A stretch of DNA of 64,000 nt from Cupriavidus basilensis. Lineage in GTDB: Bacteria > Pseudomonadota > Gammaproteobacteria > Burkholderiales > Burkholderiaceae. This document shows, piece by piece, positions 1 through 7,403 of this stretch (position 1 is the first letter of the stretch; the number at the start of each line of letters is the position of its first letter). The stretch spans positions 1,550,001 through 1,614,000 of the forward strand of contig NZ_CP010537.1 in the NCBI RefSeq assembly GCF_000832305.1. Reading direction: 5' to 3'. The notes under the pieces are model-generated. The model worked only from the letters and a program-made list of their open reading frames with translations, made no database searches and had not been told where the DNA came from. The translations under genes were made by a program, and so were the position numbers.

Positions 1-441
1 CAGCACCGTGACGCCAAGGTCGAGCTGGCCGGTGGCCACGCCTTCTTCCAGTGCGCGGCCGCCTTGCTCGCTTAGCCGCAGCTTGACGCCGGGGTACTGG
101 CGGCGATAGGCGCCGATCACCGGGGCGAGATAGCGGCCGGCCATGGGCGGGATGCCGACCTTGAGCTCGCCGCGCGCCATGCCGTCTACCTCGGCGACTT
201 CCTGGCGCAGGCGTGCCACTTCGGCCAGCACGGCCTGGCTGCGGGCGAAGACGACCTCGCCGGCGTCGGTGAGCTGCACCGTGCGGCCTTCGCGCAGCAG
301 CAGTGGGCCGCCGAGTTCGTCTTCCAGGCTCTTGACCATCTTGCTGATGGTCGGCTGGGTCACATGCAGGGTTTCGGCGGCGCGGGTGAATCCGTTCTGG
401 CGGACGACTTCAACGAAATAGCGCAGGGCGCGGATATCCAT
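1..441 (-). CDS. LysR-family regulator, N-terminal part (cut by window edge)
   Basis: The visible 147 residues begin MDIRALRYFVEVVRQNGF and carry the LysR winged helix-turn-helix (about residues 1-60, with the recognition segment TQPTISKMVKSLEDELG), then the start of the effector-binding domain. The C-terminal half lies outside the window. The ATG at 441 is preceded by AGGAG about 5 bases upstream. The gene is divergent from a cidA/cidB-like pair across a 151-bp AT-rich spacer. By analogy with CidR of staphylococci and bacilli, a LysR protein that responds to overflow metabolism, it probably controls that pair; this is inferred from position only. Confidence 0.9.
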   Translation of the reverse strand, partial: MDIRALRYFVEVVRQNGFTRAAETLHVTQPTISKMVKSLEDELGGPLLLREGRTVQLTDAGEVVFARSQAVLAEVARLRQEVAEVDGMARGELKVGIPPMAGRYLAPVIGAYRRQYPGVKLRLSEQGGRALEEGVATGQLDLGVTVL

Positions 442-592
442 GGGGCTCCTCGGATGTGGCGTGCGTGGGTGATCACGGCTTGCCATTCCAATATGGCATC
501 GAACCAATAATTTATATTCATTTTATATATCGAAGTGCGCTTCGTACACTAGCGTCACTGCCACGCCTTGCGTGGCGCCATAGCTTCATCGC
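442..592. promoter_or_regulatory. Divergent promoter region between LysR gene and cidA/lrgA
   Basis: This spacer is far richer in A and T than its surroundings (roughly 505-530). It contains a short dyad, GCCAT-N6-ATGGC, near 482-497, of the size expected for a LysR site, a second dyad CGAAG-N4-CTTCG at 531-544, and a 7-bp hairpin GCCACGC/GCGTGGC at 560-576 just before the downstream start codon. No single promoter can be fixed by eye. The arrangement suits joint autoregulation and activation by the divergent LysR protein. Confidence 0.45.
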
Positions 593-1099
593 TTGAATGT
601 TCCGATGCCACGCGCTGCTACTGTTACTGTCACTGTCACTTCATCCACTTGCACCCCCACCTGCGCGGCCTTGCCGCAGCCGCCCGGTGCGCGCCTGCGC
701 ACCGGCGCCATCGCGCTGACCCAGGTGGTGGCGCTGTCGGCCCTGTGGCTGCTGGCGGACTGGCTGCGCGCGCGGCTGGGGTTGCCATTGCCGGCCGGTT
801 TGCTTGGGCTCCTGGCGCTGGCCGCGCTGCTGTTCAGCGGGGCGGTGCGCGGTGGCTGGGTGCGTCGCGGGGCCAACTGGCTGCTGGGCGAGATGTTGTT
901 GTTCTTCATCCCGGCGGTGCTGGCGGTGGTGCAGTATCCGGAACTGGTCCGGCATCAGGGCTGGCGGATCTGCGCGGTGATTGTCTTGAGCACGCTCGCG
1001 GTGATGGTGGTGACGGCGCTGGTGGTGGAGCAGGTGGTTCGTCTCGAACGCAGGCTGGCGCGCCGTGCCACGCACAACCGGCAGCAGCACCATGCATGA
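593..1099 (+). CDS. CidA/LrgA-family holin-like membrane protein
   Basis: 168 residues from a TTG start; an ATG four codons downstream (605) is an alternative. After about 35 polar residues, longer than usual for the family, come four hydrophobic segments with the order and spacing of LrgA/CidA (for example LPAGLLGLLALAALLFSG and LFFIPAVLAVVQ). CidA/LrgA proteins are small inner-membrane proteins that oligomerise like phage holins and influence murein hydrolase activity, or, in some bacteria, export of metabolites such as pyruvate. The stop codon overlaps the start of the lrgB-like gene (ATGCATGA), so the two are translationally coupled. The N-terminal extension makes the start uncertain. Confidence 0.85.
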   Translation: MNVPMPRAATVTVTVTSSTCTPTCAALPQPPGARLRTGAIALTQVVALSALWLLADWLRARLGLPLPAGLLGLLALAALLFSGAVRGGWVRRGANWLLGEMLLFFIPAVLAVVQYPELVRHQGWRICAVIVLSTLAVMVVTALVVEQVVRLERRLARRATHNRQQHHA

Positions 1100-1784
1100 C
1101 ACCGTGCTGGCGGCGCTGAGCCTGGTGGCTACCGTTGCCCTCTATTACTTCAACAAGCGCCTCTATGCGCGCCGTGCGCGGCTGTGGCTGACGCCGCTGC
1201 TGGCCACGCCGGTGGTGCTGATCGCGTTGGTGCTGGCGGCGCACGTGCCGTATCGCGACTATATCGCCGACACGCGCTGGCTGATGTGGCTGCTTGGCCC
1301 GGCCACCATCGCCTTCGCGTTGCCGATCTACGATCACCGTGCGCTGGTGCGCCAGCATTGGCTGTCGATTTCGGTTGGGGTGCTGGCCGCGGTGGTGACG
1401 TCGGTGTTCACCTCGGTCTGGCTGGCGCGCGGCTTTGGCTTGCCGGTGATGCTGCAAAAGGGGCTGGCGGTGCGCTCGGTGACCACGCCATTTGCTGTGG
1501 ATGCGGTGCGCGCGCTGGGCGGGCCGCCGGATCTTGCCGCGATCTTTGTGGTCATGACCGGGCTGACGGGCATGGCGATTGGCGAGATCGTGCTGGCTTG
1601 CTTGCCCTCGGTGCGCAGCCGGCTGGCGCAAGGCGCGATCTTCGGCGCCGCTGCGCATGGGGCCGGCACGGCCAAGGCGAGGCAACTGGGTGAAGTGCAG
1701 GGTGTAGTGGCATCGCTGGTGATGATGATCGCGGGGCTGGTCAGCGTGCTGGCCGCGCCGCTGATCCGCAGCGTATTCTTTTAA
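1092..1784 (+). CDS. LrgB/CidB-family membrane protein
   Basis: 230 residues, the normal family length. The protein is almost wholly hydrophobic with about seven membrane spans and contains the LrgB signature region QKGLAVRSVTTPFAVD followed by a conserved C-terminal stretch GAAAHGAGTAKARQLGEVQG. LrgB is the partner of the holin-like LrgA; together they act in murein hydrolase control or small-molecule export in the inner membrane. The start ATG at 1092 lies inside the end of the cidA/lrgA gene with an 8-base overlap, the usual arrangement of this two-gene operon. Confidence 0.92.
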   Translation: MHDTVLAALSLVATVALYYFNKRLYARRARLWLTPLLATPVVLIALVLAAHVPYRDYIADTRWLMWLLGPATIAFALPIYDHRALVRQHWLSISVGVLAAVVTSVFTSVWLARGFGLPVMLQKGLAVRSVTTPFAVDAVRALGGPPDLAAIFVVMTGLTGMAIGEIVLACLPSVRSRLAQGAIFGAAAHGAGTAKARQLGEVQGVVASLVMMIAGLVSVLAAPLIRSVFF

Positions 1785-1794
1785 GCGGGCTTGC

Positions 1795-1847
1795 GTAGTA
1801 CTGCGCAATGGCTGCGCGCTTGGGCGCAGGCGCTGAGTAGTACTGCG
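1795..1847. repeat. Direct repeat GTAGTACTGCG in the 312-bp gap after lrgB
   Basis: Two identical copies of GTAGTACTGCG (1795-1805 and 1837-1847) sit 42 bp apart directly downstream of lrgB, with several GCGC-rich short dyads between them. The rest of the gap (1785-2096) is GC-rich, with a C/T-rich stretch just before the MFS gene (about 2058-2085). I see no coding region or clear terminator in it. Confidence 0.5.
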
Positions 1848-2096
1848 TAGCCTATGGCCTTGCGACCGCTCCGGGCGCAGGGTTTTTTGCGCGCCCGCCA
1901 ACGCGCCGCGCGAAATTGGCGCAAAATGCGGCACTTGCGCGATCGTGCCGGTGCGCCGACATGCGCCGCTCATCCTCACGTGGCTAGCCGTTCTTCACGC
2001 CACGGCGCGCGCGTCGTCCCTCTGCGCCGGACGTGCGCACCGCACCCGCAAGCTTCACCGATCTCTCTCTCGCTCTCGTTTTTCAATAACAACATC

Positions 2097-3254
2097 ATGC
2101 GATTACCGCTTCTCGCGCTGGCTGCCGCGGCCTTTGGCATTGGCACCACCGAATTCGTCATCATGGGGCTGTTGCCCGACGTTGCCGCTGATCTTGGCGT
2201 TTCCGCGCCGGCTGCCGGCATGCTGGTCTCGGGCTATGCCATCGGCGTGGCCGCGGGCGCGCCCATCCTGGCCATCCTGACCAACAAGTGGCCGCGCAAG
2301 ACCGCGCTGGTGGGGCTGATGGGCCTGTTCATCCTCGGCAATGCGTTGTGCGCGCTGGCGCCCAACTATGCCTTGCTGATGGCCGCGCGCGTGGTCACGG
2401 CGTTCTGCCACGCGGCGTTTTTCGGCATTGGCGCGGTGGTGGCTGCGGAGCTGGTCCCGCGTGGGCGGCGCGCGCAGGCGGTGGCATTGATGTTTACCGG
2501 GCTGACGGTGGCCAACGTGCTGGGCGTGCCGTTTGGCACTGCCTTTGGGCATCTATTGGGCTGGCGCTCCACGTTCTGGGCCGTCACCGTGATCGGCGTG
2601 GCCGCCGCGGCTGCGTTGGTGGCCTGGTTGCCCAAGGCCATCCCGATGCAGGCCGGCAGCATCCTGCGCGAGTTCCGCGCAATTGGCGCGGCGCAGGTGC
2701 AGCTGGCGCTGCTGATCAGCACGCTGGCATCGGTCAGCATGTTCACCGTGTTTACCTACATCGCCTACATCCTGCGCGACGTCACGGGCTTCACCGCGCA
2801 GCAGGAGAGCATGGTGCTGCTGCTGTTCGGGGCCGGCATCACCGTGGGCGGCCTGGCTGGCGGCAAGCTGGCCGACTGGAAGCTGATGCCCGCGCTGGCC
2901 AGCCTGCTGGCCGCGGTGGCGGTAGTGCAGCTGGTGTTCTCGTGGACCAGCCATTTTCCGGTGCCGACGCTGTTCACGCTGTTTGCGTGGGGCATGGTGA
3001 GCTTTGCCGTGGTGCCCGCCACGCAGGTGCGCGTGCTGGACAAGGCCAAGGGCGCGCCCAACCTGGCGTCCACGCTGAACCAGGGCGCGTTCAACCTGGG
3101 CAACGCCACCGGCGCGTGGCTGGGCGGGCTGATGATCAGCGCCGGACTGCCGCTCACCCAGCTGCCGTGGCTGGGTGCGGCGGTGGCCGCGCTGGCGTTG
3201 CTGGCGGTGGGGGTGTCGGCGTCGCTGGATCGGGGTGGGCGGGTGGCGGCTTAG
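2097..3254 (+). CDS. MFS exporter, DHA1 family, AraJ/YdhP-like
   Basis: 385 residues with twelve hydrophobic segments. The N-terminus FGIGTTEFVIMGLLPDVA is the hallmark of the DHA1 subgroup that contains AraJ, YdhP and related sugar or drug exporters; the loop 2-3 motif appears as LTNKWPRKTALVG. The ATG at 2097 was chosen over an upstream in-frame start at 1854 because the extra 81 residues are basic and unrelated to the family. No substrate can be deduced. The gene stands alone between lrgB and glsA, 85 bp before the latter, with no regulator nearby. Confidence 0.88.
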   Translation: MRLPLLALAAAAFGIGTTEFVIMGLLPDVAADLGVSAPAAGMLVSGYAIGVAAGAPILAILTNKWPRKTALVGLMGLFILGNALCALAPNYALLMAARVVTAFCHAAFFGIGAVVAAELVPRGRRAQAVALMFTGLTVANVLGVPFGTAFGHLLGWRSTFWAVTVIGVAAAAALVAWLPKAIPMQAGSILREFRAIGAAQVQLALLISTLASVSMFTVFTYIAYILRDVTGFTAQQESMVLLLFGAGITVGGLAGGKLADWKLMPALASLLAAVAVVQLVFSWTSHFPVPTLFTLFAWGMVSFAVVPATQVRVLDKAKGAPNLASTLNQGAFNLGNATGAWLGGLMISAGLPLTQLPWLGAAVAALALLAVGVSASLDRGGRVAA

Positions 3255-3339
3255 TACCAGCCGCGCCATGGCACGCGGAGTCCCGGCGGGGCCAGTCGGG
3301 CTGTAGGATGTTGCCAGCAACGTTTTCTTTGGGCCCGGC

Positions 3340-4254
3340 ATGGACTACGCACACATCCTCCAACGCATCCACCGCGACATCGCGCCCTTGCTCACCCAGG
3401 GCCGCGTAGCGGACTACATCCCCGAGCTCGGCAAGGTGCCCGCTACCCATTTCGGCATGGCGCTGGTGTTTGCCGATGGCCGCAGCCATTGCGTGGGCGA
3501 CGCCGCGGTGCCGTTCTCCATCCAGAGCATCTCCAAGCTGTTTGCCTGCACGCTGGCGTTCCAGCTGCTGGGCGAGGACCTGTGGCAGCGGGTCGGGCGC
3601 GAGCCTTCCGGCAATGCCTTCAACTCGCTGGTGCAACTGGAGTACGAGCAAGGCAAGCCGCGCAATCCGTTCATCAACGCGGGCGCGCTGGTGGTGACCG
3701 ACGTGCTGTGCAGCCGTTTTGTGCAGGCGGAGACCGCCATGGTGCAGTTCCTGCGCCGGCTCAGCGGCAACCCGGCGATCGATTACGACCCGCGCGTGGC
3801 GCAGTCCGAGCGCGAGCACGCGGACCGCAATCGCGCCATGGCGTATTTCATGAAGGACTTTGGCCGCCTTGAGATGCCGGTGGACAAGGTCATCGACGCC
3901 TATTGCCGCCAATGCGCCATCACCATGAGCTGCGAGGACCTGGCGCGCGCGGCGCTGTTCCTCGCGCATGGCGGGGTGGTGCCGTGGAGCGGCGAGCGCG
4001 TGCTGGACGCCAGCCCCACCAAGCGCCTGTCGGCCCTGATGCTGACCTGCGGCACTTATGACGCTGCGGGGGATTTTGTCTATCGGGTGGGCTTGCCGGC
4101 CAAGAGCGGCGTGGGCGGCGGCATTGTGGCGGTGCTGCCCGGCAGGTGGGCCGTGTGCGTCTGGTCGCCGGGGCTGGATCACAGCGGCAACTCGCTGGCC
4201 GGGGTGCAGGCGCTGGAATGGCTGACCACGTTGAGCGGGCATTCGATTTTCTGA
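3340..4254 (+). CDS. glsA: Glutaminase
   Basis: 304 residues, close to the 308-310 usual for bacterial glutaminases of the serine beta-lactamase-like fold. Glutaminase hydrolyses glutamine to glutamate and ammonia in the cytoplasm. The catalytic SxxK is seen at Ser63-Lys66 within SIQSISK, and the substrate-binding segment EYEQGKPRNPFINAGA follows at about residues 103-118. The end of the protein (SGVGGGIVAVLPGRWAVCVWSPGLD) carries the second conserved block. It is transcribed alone; no partner antiporter gene (as in acid-resistance loci) is adjacent. Confidence 0.95.
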   Translation: MDYAHILQRIHRDIAPLLTQGRVADYIPELGKVPATHFGMALVFADGRSHCVGDAAVPFSIQSISKLFACTLAFQLLGEDLWQRVGREPSGNAFNSLVQLEYEQGKPRNPFINAGALVVTDVLCSRFVQAETAMVQFLRRLSGNPAIDYDPRVAQSEREHADRNRAMAYFMKDFGRLEMPVDKVIDAYCRQCAITMSCEDLARAALFLAHGGVVPWSGERVLDASPTKRLSALMLTCGTYDAAGDFVYRVGLPAKSGVGGGIVAVLPGRWAVCVWSPGLDHSGNSLAGVQALEWLTTLSGHSIF

Positions 4255-4393
4255 GTGGGCAGCGAGAACAGGACAATATGGCTTCTGCCTTTCGCCTGGC
4301 GCTGCGGTAGGCAGGGCGCGATACCGCTCGGATCGAAGCGGCCCGGAGCCGGAAATCCGTTTGTTCCGGTCAACCCAGCCAGTCAGCCCAGCC

Positions 4394-5197
4394 TCAACCC
4401 AGCATCAGCCCGGCATGCGCCAGCAAGTGGCGAAACACCGCCAGCCGGGCGTCTCCCGTTTGCGCCAGCTTGCGGCAAACGTGCAGGTGCGCCGTCCTGT
4501 CGCTGTGTCCGCGCAGGGCGTCCTTGCACTCGCGGTCGGAGATTTCCAGGTGGATGCCCGTGAGGATGGCGCAGCCCTTGCCCACGGGCGCGCTGACGAT
4601 GGCGGGCGGGGTGCCTTCCAGGCCCGTGTAGACGGCCAGGATCTGCGCAGCGTGGTGTGTTGCCTCGCCGAAGTCGAAGCGGCAGCCGCCGTGGTAGTGC
4701 GCATACAGCGTGATCGGGGCATGGGTCAGGCTATGGGTCGTGCGTATTTCTGCTGCCGCGGTGCTTCGCGGCGTTGCGTCATACGCGACGCCCCGGGTGA
4801 GTTCGGGCAAGCAGCCAACCGCGACGGCATCCACGAAGCTCAGTTCGCGCGGGCCGCAGATGGCGCCTGCGGTGCCGGCATGGAAGGCGAGTTCCCTGCA
4901 GGCGTAGTACGCGCCCGCGCAGATGCCCAGGTAGGCGCCGCCTTCTTCGACAAAGCGCCGGATGCGCGCGTTGGGCGCGCCGTTCAGGGCTGCGCAATAG
5001 GGCAGGTCAGCACCGCCTGGCATGACAAACATCACGGCATCATCGAAGAGCGTCTCGTCTTGCCGGATGTCGTCGGCCATGACCGCGCGGATCTCGTACG
5101 CGCCGGGAAGCAACTGCTGCCCGATCATCCGCATCAGGCGCGCGGTCCCGTCCGAGGTGCCGGCGTCGATATAGGTCAGGATCTGGGGCTTTTGCAT
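4394..5197 (-). CDS. BPL_N-type class I glutamine amidotransferase-like protein
   Basis: 267 residues. The fold is that of the N-terminal domain of biotin-protein ligase (BPL_N), a class I amidotransferase-like domain: MPGGADLPYCAALNG (about 59-73) and the nucleophile elbow YLGICAGAYYAC with Cys93. There is no ligase domain, so it does not biotinylate protein; standalone BPL_N proteins are of unknown function. A much longer reading frame continues upstream through the next gene, but homology starts at the ATG at 5197 (MQKPQILTYIDAGTSDG). It is transcribed with, and 68 bp downstream of, a LysE exporter gene. Confidence 0.8.
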   Translation of the reverse strand: MQKPQILTYIDAGTSDGTARLMRMIGQQLLPGAYEIRAVMADDIRQDETLFDDAVMFVMPGGADLPYCAALNGAPNARIRRFVEEGGAYLGICAGAYYACRELAFHAGTAGAICGPRELSFVDAVAVGCLPELTRGVAYDATPRSTAAAEIRTTHSLTHAPITLYAHYHGGCRFDFGEATHHAAQILAVYTGLEGTPPAIVSAPVGKGCAILTGIHLEISDRECKDALRGHSDRTAHLHVCRKLAQTGDARLAVFRHLLAHAGLMLG

Positions 5198-5265
5198 GAT
5201 GGTCTGGCTCGGTTGGTCCGCTTGGTCCGTTTGAGCGCGCTGGTGCGGCAGCGGTGCTGCGTGCC

Positions 5266-5910
5266 TCAGGCTTGCGCGCGGCGGTAAAACGCCAGCCCGC
5301 CTGCCAGCGCAATCAGCGTGCCGCCCGACAGCCGGTTCAGCCAGCGCATGCCATCGCCACGAAAGGCGTGCACAATGCGCGCGCCCAGTGCCGCGTACAC
5401 CAGCATGACGGCCAGGTTCAGCAGGCATTGGGCCAGCGTCAGGATGGCGTACTGCGGCAGCAACGCCGCGCTCGTATCGATGAACTGGGGCAGGAAGGCC
5501 GAGATGAACAGCAGCGCCTTGGGATTGGTCAGCGCCACCAGGAAGCTGCGCGAGAACAGGACGCGGCCGCGCGCCGCGGCCGTATCCGGTTCGGTCTGCC
5601 GCACCGTCTGCGCCGTCAGCGGCATTTTGCCTGCGCGCAGCATCTTCCACCCCACATAGGCCAGGTAGGCGGCGCCAAACCACTTGATCGCCTCGAAGGC
5701 ATGCTCGGACGCGGCGATCACGGCGCCAAGCCCTGCGGCCACGGTGACGACCAGGATGACGTCGGCGGCCAGCGCCCCGGCCATGCCCCAGCACGCCTTG
5801 CGCACGCCATGCCGGGAGCCGTTGTTCAGGGCCAGCAGCACGGTCGGCCCGGGGGTGGCAATGGTCACGGCCGAGGCAAAGATGAAGAGCAGCAGGGTGG
5901 CGAGTGTCAT
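5266..5910 (-). CDS. LysE/RhtB-family amino-acid exporter
   Basis: 214 residues, the normal length for RhtB/LysE proteins, with six hydrophobic segments. The N-terminal signature ASAVTIATPGPTVLLALNNG is typical, as is the loop NPKALLFISAFLPQFID in the middle. These inner-membrane proteins export amino acids such as threonine, homoserine, leucine or lysine; the substrate cannot be read from the sequence. The ATG at 5910 aligns with the family start; the frame remains open further upstream. It probably forms an operon with the BPL_N gene behind it. Confidence 0.9.
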   Translation of the reverse strand: MTLATLLLFIFASAVTIATPGPTVLLALNNGSRHGVRKACWGMAGALAADVILVVTVAAGLGAVIAASEHAFEAIKWFGAAYLAYVGWKMLRAGKMPLTAQTVRQTEPDTAAARGRVLFSRSFLVALTNPKALLFISAFLPQFIDTSAALLPQYAILTLAQCLLNLAVMLVYAALGARIVHAFRGDGMRWLNRLSGGTLIALAGGLAFYRRAQA

Positions 5911-6198
5911 GGTGCAATCTGGCTGGCGCACGCGTGGGCGGGCGGGAATCATAGGATGATTGCCTGCCGGCAGATTGTCCAGTGCCTGGCATGCCCGGCA
6001 CTGCCGCGCCATGTGTCGCGCAATTGGCAAAAACGCAAGCCGGGATTGCACGAGATGAGCAGGCATGGCGTGTTTTGATACGATGATGGTTAGAACGCAA
6101 CGGTAGCCCGCAACCGCCATGGCGCTTGCGATGCGCGCTTGAACGAGTCGCGTTCGGCCGGCTACGTTGCGGTTCTCCAATCAAGAGCAGAGACAGCC

Positions 6199-6441
6199 AT
6201 GATCAAAGAATACGCGTGGAAGAAGCGGGTCTTCGAGACCCATGAAGTACAGGTGCAGGTGCGGCCGAGAACGCCCACGGTCTGGGAGTACACGGTGCGG
6301 GTCTGCCGCCCCGGCACGAACATCCGGGCCGCCGGGACGTTGCTGGAATCGTCCAAGGTAACGGACCTGTTCCACACGGCGGACGCGGCGGAGACGGCGG
6401 GTTTTGCCCACGGCGCCGAGCTGGCGAAACGGCTGGCCTAG
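6199..6441 (+). CDS. Hypothetical protein, 80 residues
   Basis: A small soluble protein starting MIKEYAWKKRVFETHEVQV. It is rich in beta-forming residues in the first half and ends with a short helix (ADAAETAGFAHGAELAKRLA). No signal peptide, membrane span or cysteine is present. The start is supported by the purine-rich sequence AGAGACAG before the ATG. I do not recognise the family. It lies just before the phage-like leader region but uses host-like codons and may be unrelated to it. Confidence 0.6.
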   Translation: MIKEYAWKKRVFETHEVQVQVRPRTPTVWEYTVRVCRPGTNIRAAGTLLESSKVTDLFHTADAAETAGFAHGAELAKRLA

Positions 6442-6504
6442 GGTGCGGTTGCAGCCCGGAAAGGGTTGGTAAACGTCGATTTGGTGCTTTTTACCGGCGG
6501 ATGG

Positions 6505-6562
6505 TGTAGCAGTGTGACTTTTTGTAGCGGGTGGTTTGTAGCGTACTTGGTGCCGTTATACT
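6505..6562 (+). promoter_or_regulatory. Probable promoter with three TGTAGC repeats
   Basis: A good -10 box, TATACT, lies at 6557-6562, with a weak -35 candidate TTTGTA at 6535-6540. Three direct copies of TGTAGC (6505, 6523, 6537) run through the -35 region and upstream, so they may bind a regulator. The stretch is clearly more AT-rich than its neighbours. It would drive transcription of the c4-like leader and the two small ORFs behind it. Confidence 0.5.
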
Positions 6563-6589
6563 GCGCAGGTCGTTGCAACCACAGCGACC

Positions 6590-6797
6590 GGGTTTAGCAG
6601 CCCGCGGAAAAAGGTGGACAATCCGCCATCAGGCGGCTTTTTTGTCCGTCACGCCTTCGTGCGCCCCTACGGGCGGGCCTGGGCGGGGGAGCCTTCGGGC
6701 TCGCCGGTTCCTTTTTCCCGGTCTGCTAACCTCGCCTTGCGCCCGCCCACCCCGATTAGCAGCGGGGAGCGGAGTCGAATCCGCGTGAAAAAGGAGG
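6590..6797 (+). ncRNA. c4-like structured leader / antisense RNA
   Basis: Two short motifs occur twice in sense and once in antisense. TTAGCAG (6594-6600) and GGAAAAAGG (6606-6614) come first; their complements CCTTTTTCC (6710-6718) and CTGCTAA (6723-6729) lie in the middle; TTAGCAG (6756-6762) and GAAAAAGG (6787-6794) recur at the end. The last copy includes the ribosome binding site AAGGAGG (6791-6797) of the following ORF. This order of a/b sites, complementary a'/b' sites and target sites matches the c4 RNA of phages P1/P7, which blocks translation of icd-ant. Additional stems (GGACAA/TTGTCC with CCGCC/GGCGG at about 6617-6647; GGGCGGG pairing with CCCGCCC) support a folded RNA. The exact ends are unknown. 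Confidence 0.7.
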
Positions 6798-6804
6798 CAC
6801 ACCC

Positions 6805-6909
6805 ATGCCCCAGTCTTCGCTCGCCCGTCCCGGGCAACTCTCACCGCCCAAGCCAGCCATCCTCTGCCAGCGCCTGCGCGCCTCCCAACGGAGGGCGCCC
6901 GATGCATAG
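6805..6909 (+). CDS. 34-residue leader ORF, icd-like position
   Basis: ATG at 6805 with a strong ribosome site AAGGAGG eight bases upstream, encoding MPQSSLARPGQLSPPK and ending RAPDA before TAG at 6907. The peptide is proline- and arginine-rich and resembles nothing I know. Its value is its position: its ribosome site is part of the target sequence complementary to the c4-like RNA, and its end overlaps the start of the next ORF, exactly as icd overlaps ant in phage P1. It may act mainly as a translated coupler rather than as a functional peptide. Confidence 0.55.
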   Translation: MPQSSLARPGQLSPPKPAILCQRLRASQRRAPDA

Positions 6910-7198
6910 GTATCCGCAGTACAACATCACCGCTCAGCGTGCCGGGCGTGACACCTTCCTAACGGCCCACGCCCCTTCCGAAAGCCCGCTCAGCCTTGCC
7001 GCCGAGAAAACCGCGCAACTCAACGCGCTGCTTTCGGTGGCTGTCGAGAATGCTGCCGGCGGCTCCTTTTGCAACATCACCGAAAAGACGCAGAGCCATC
7101 TGCTTTCGCTGGCTGCCGTGCTCGCGCATGAAACGCTCGTGTTGAGCGAGTTGGCCGCCCAGGAGGATGCGGGTGAGGGCGAGGGCGGCGATGGATGA
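6902..7198 (+). CDS. Small phage/plasmid-type hypothetical protein
   Basis: 98 residues starting MHRYPQYNITAQRAGRDTF, with GGAGGG about seven bases before the ATG and an 8-base overlap with the preceding leader ORF, so it is probably translationally coupled to it. The middle is helical and alanine/leucine-rich; the end is acidic (EDAGEGEGGDG). There is no membrane span. I do not know a function. A longer in-frame reading from 6614 runs through the structured RNA and is unlikely to be real protein. By position it is the counterpart of an antirepressor or other c4-controlled gene. Confidence 0.6.
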   Translation: MHRYPQYNITAQRAGRDTFLTAHAPSESPLSLAAEKTAQLNALLSVAVENAAGGSFCNITEKTQSHLLSLAAVLAHETLVLSELAAQEDAGEGEGGDG

Positions 7199-7403
7199 TG
7201 GCTGGCGGCCCGTTTAGCCACAGCGGGCGAAGATGGCCGCGCGGCGCATGACACCGATACGGTACTTCGCGCGCATCTCGGCTTGGCGGCGCCAGACAAA
7301 GTGCACTGCAACACGCGCCGCCAATCGCCCGCTTGCAGCCCCATGCGGCCATCGACTATGTTGAATCTCAAGGCCGATGTGGCCGTGTCGATGGGGAGCC
7401 GTG

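Noticed and set aside
4394..6184. A 596-codon minus-strand frame covering two genes
   Set aside because: Only its last part is a known protein (BPL_N type); the rest is antisense-frame reading of the lysE gene in another frame, as expected in high-GC DNA.
6614..6901. In-frame N-terminal extension of the 98-residue ORF reading GGFFVRHAFVRPYGRAWAG
   Set aside because: It reads through the structured c4-like RNA. Similar 'ash-like' peptides in databases probably are translations of such RNAs rather than proteins; the coupled ATG at 6902 has its own ribosome site.
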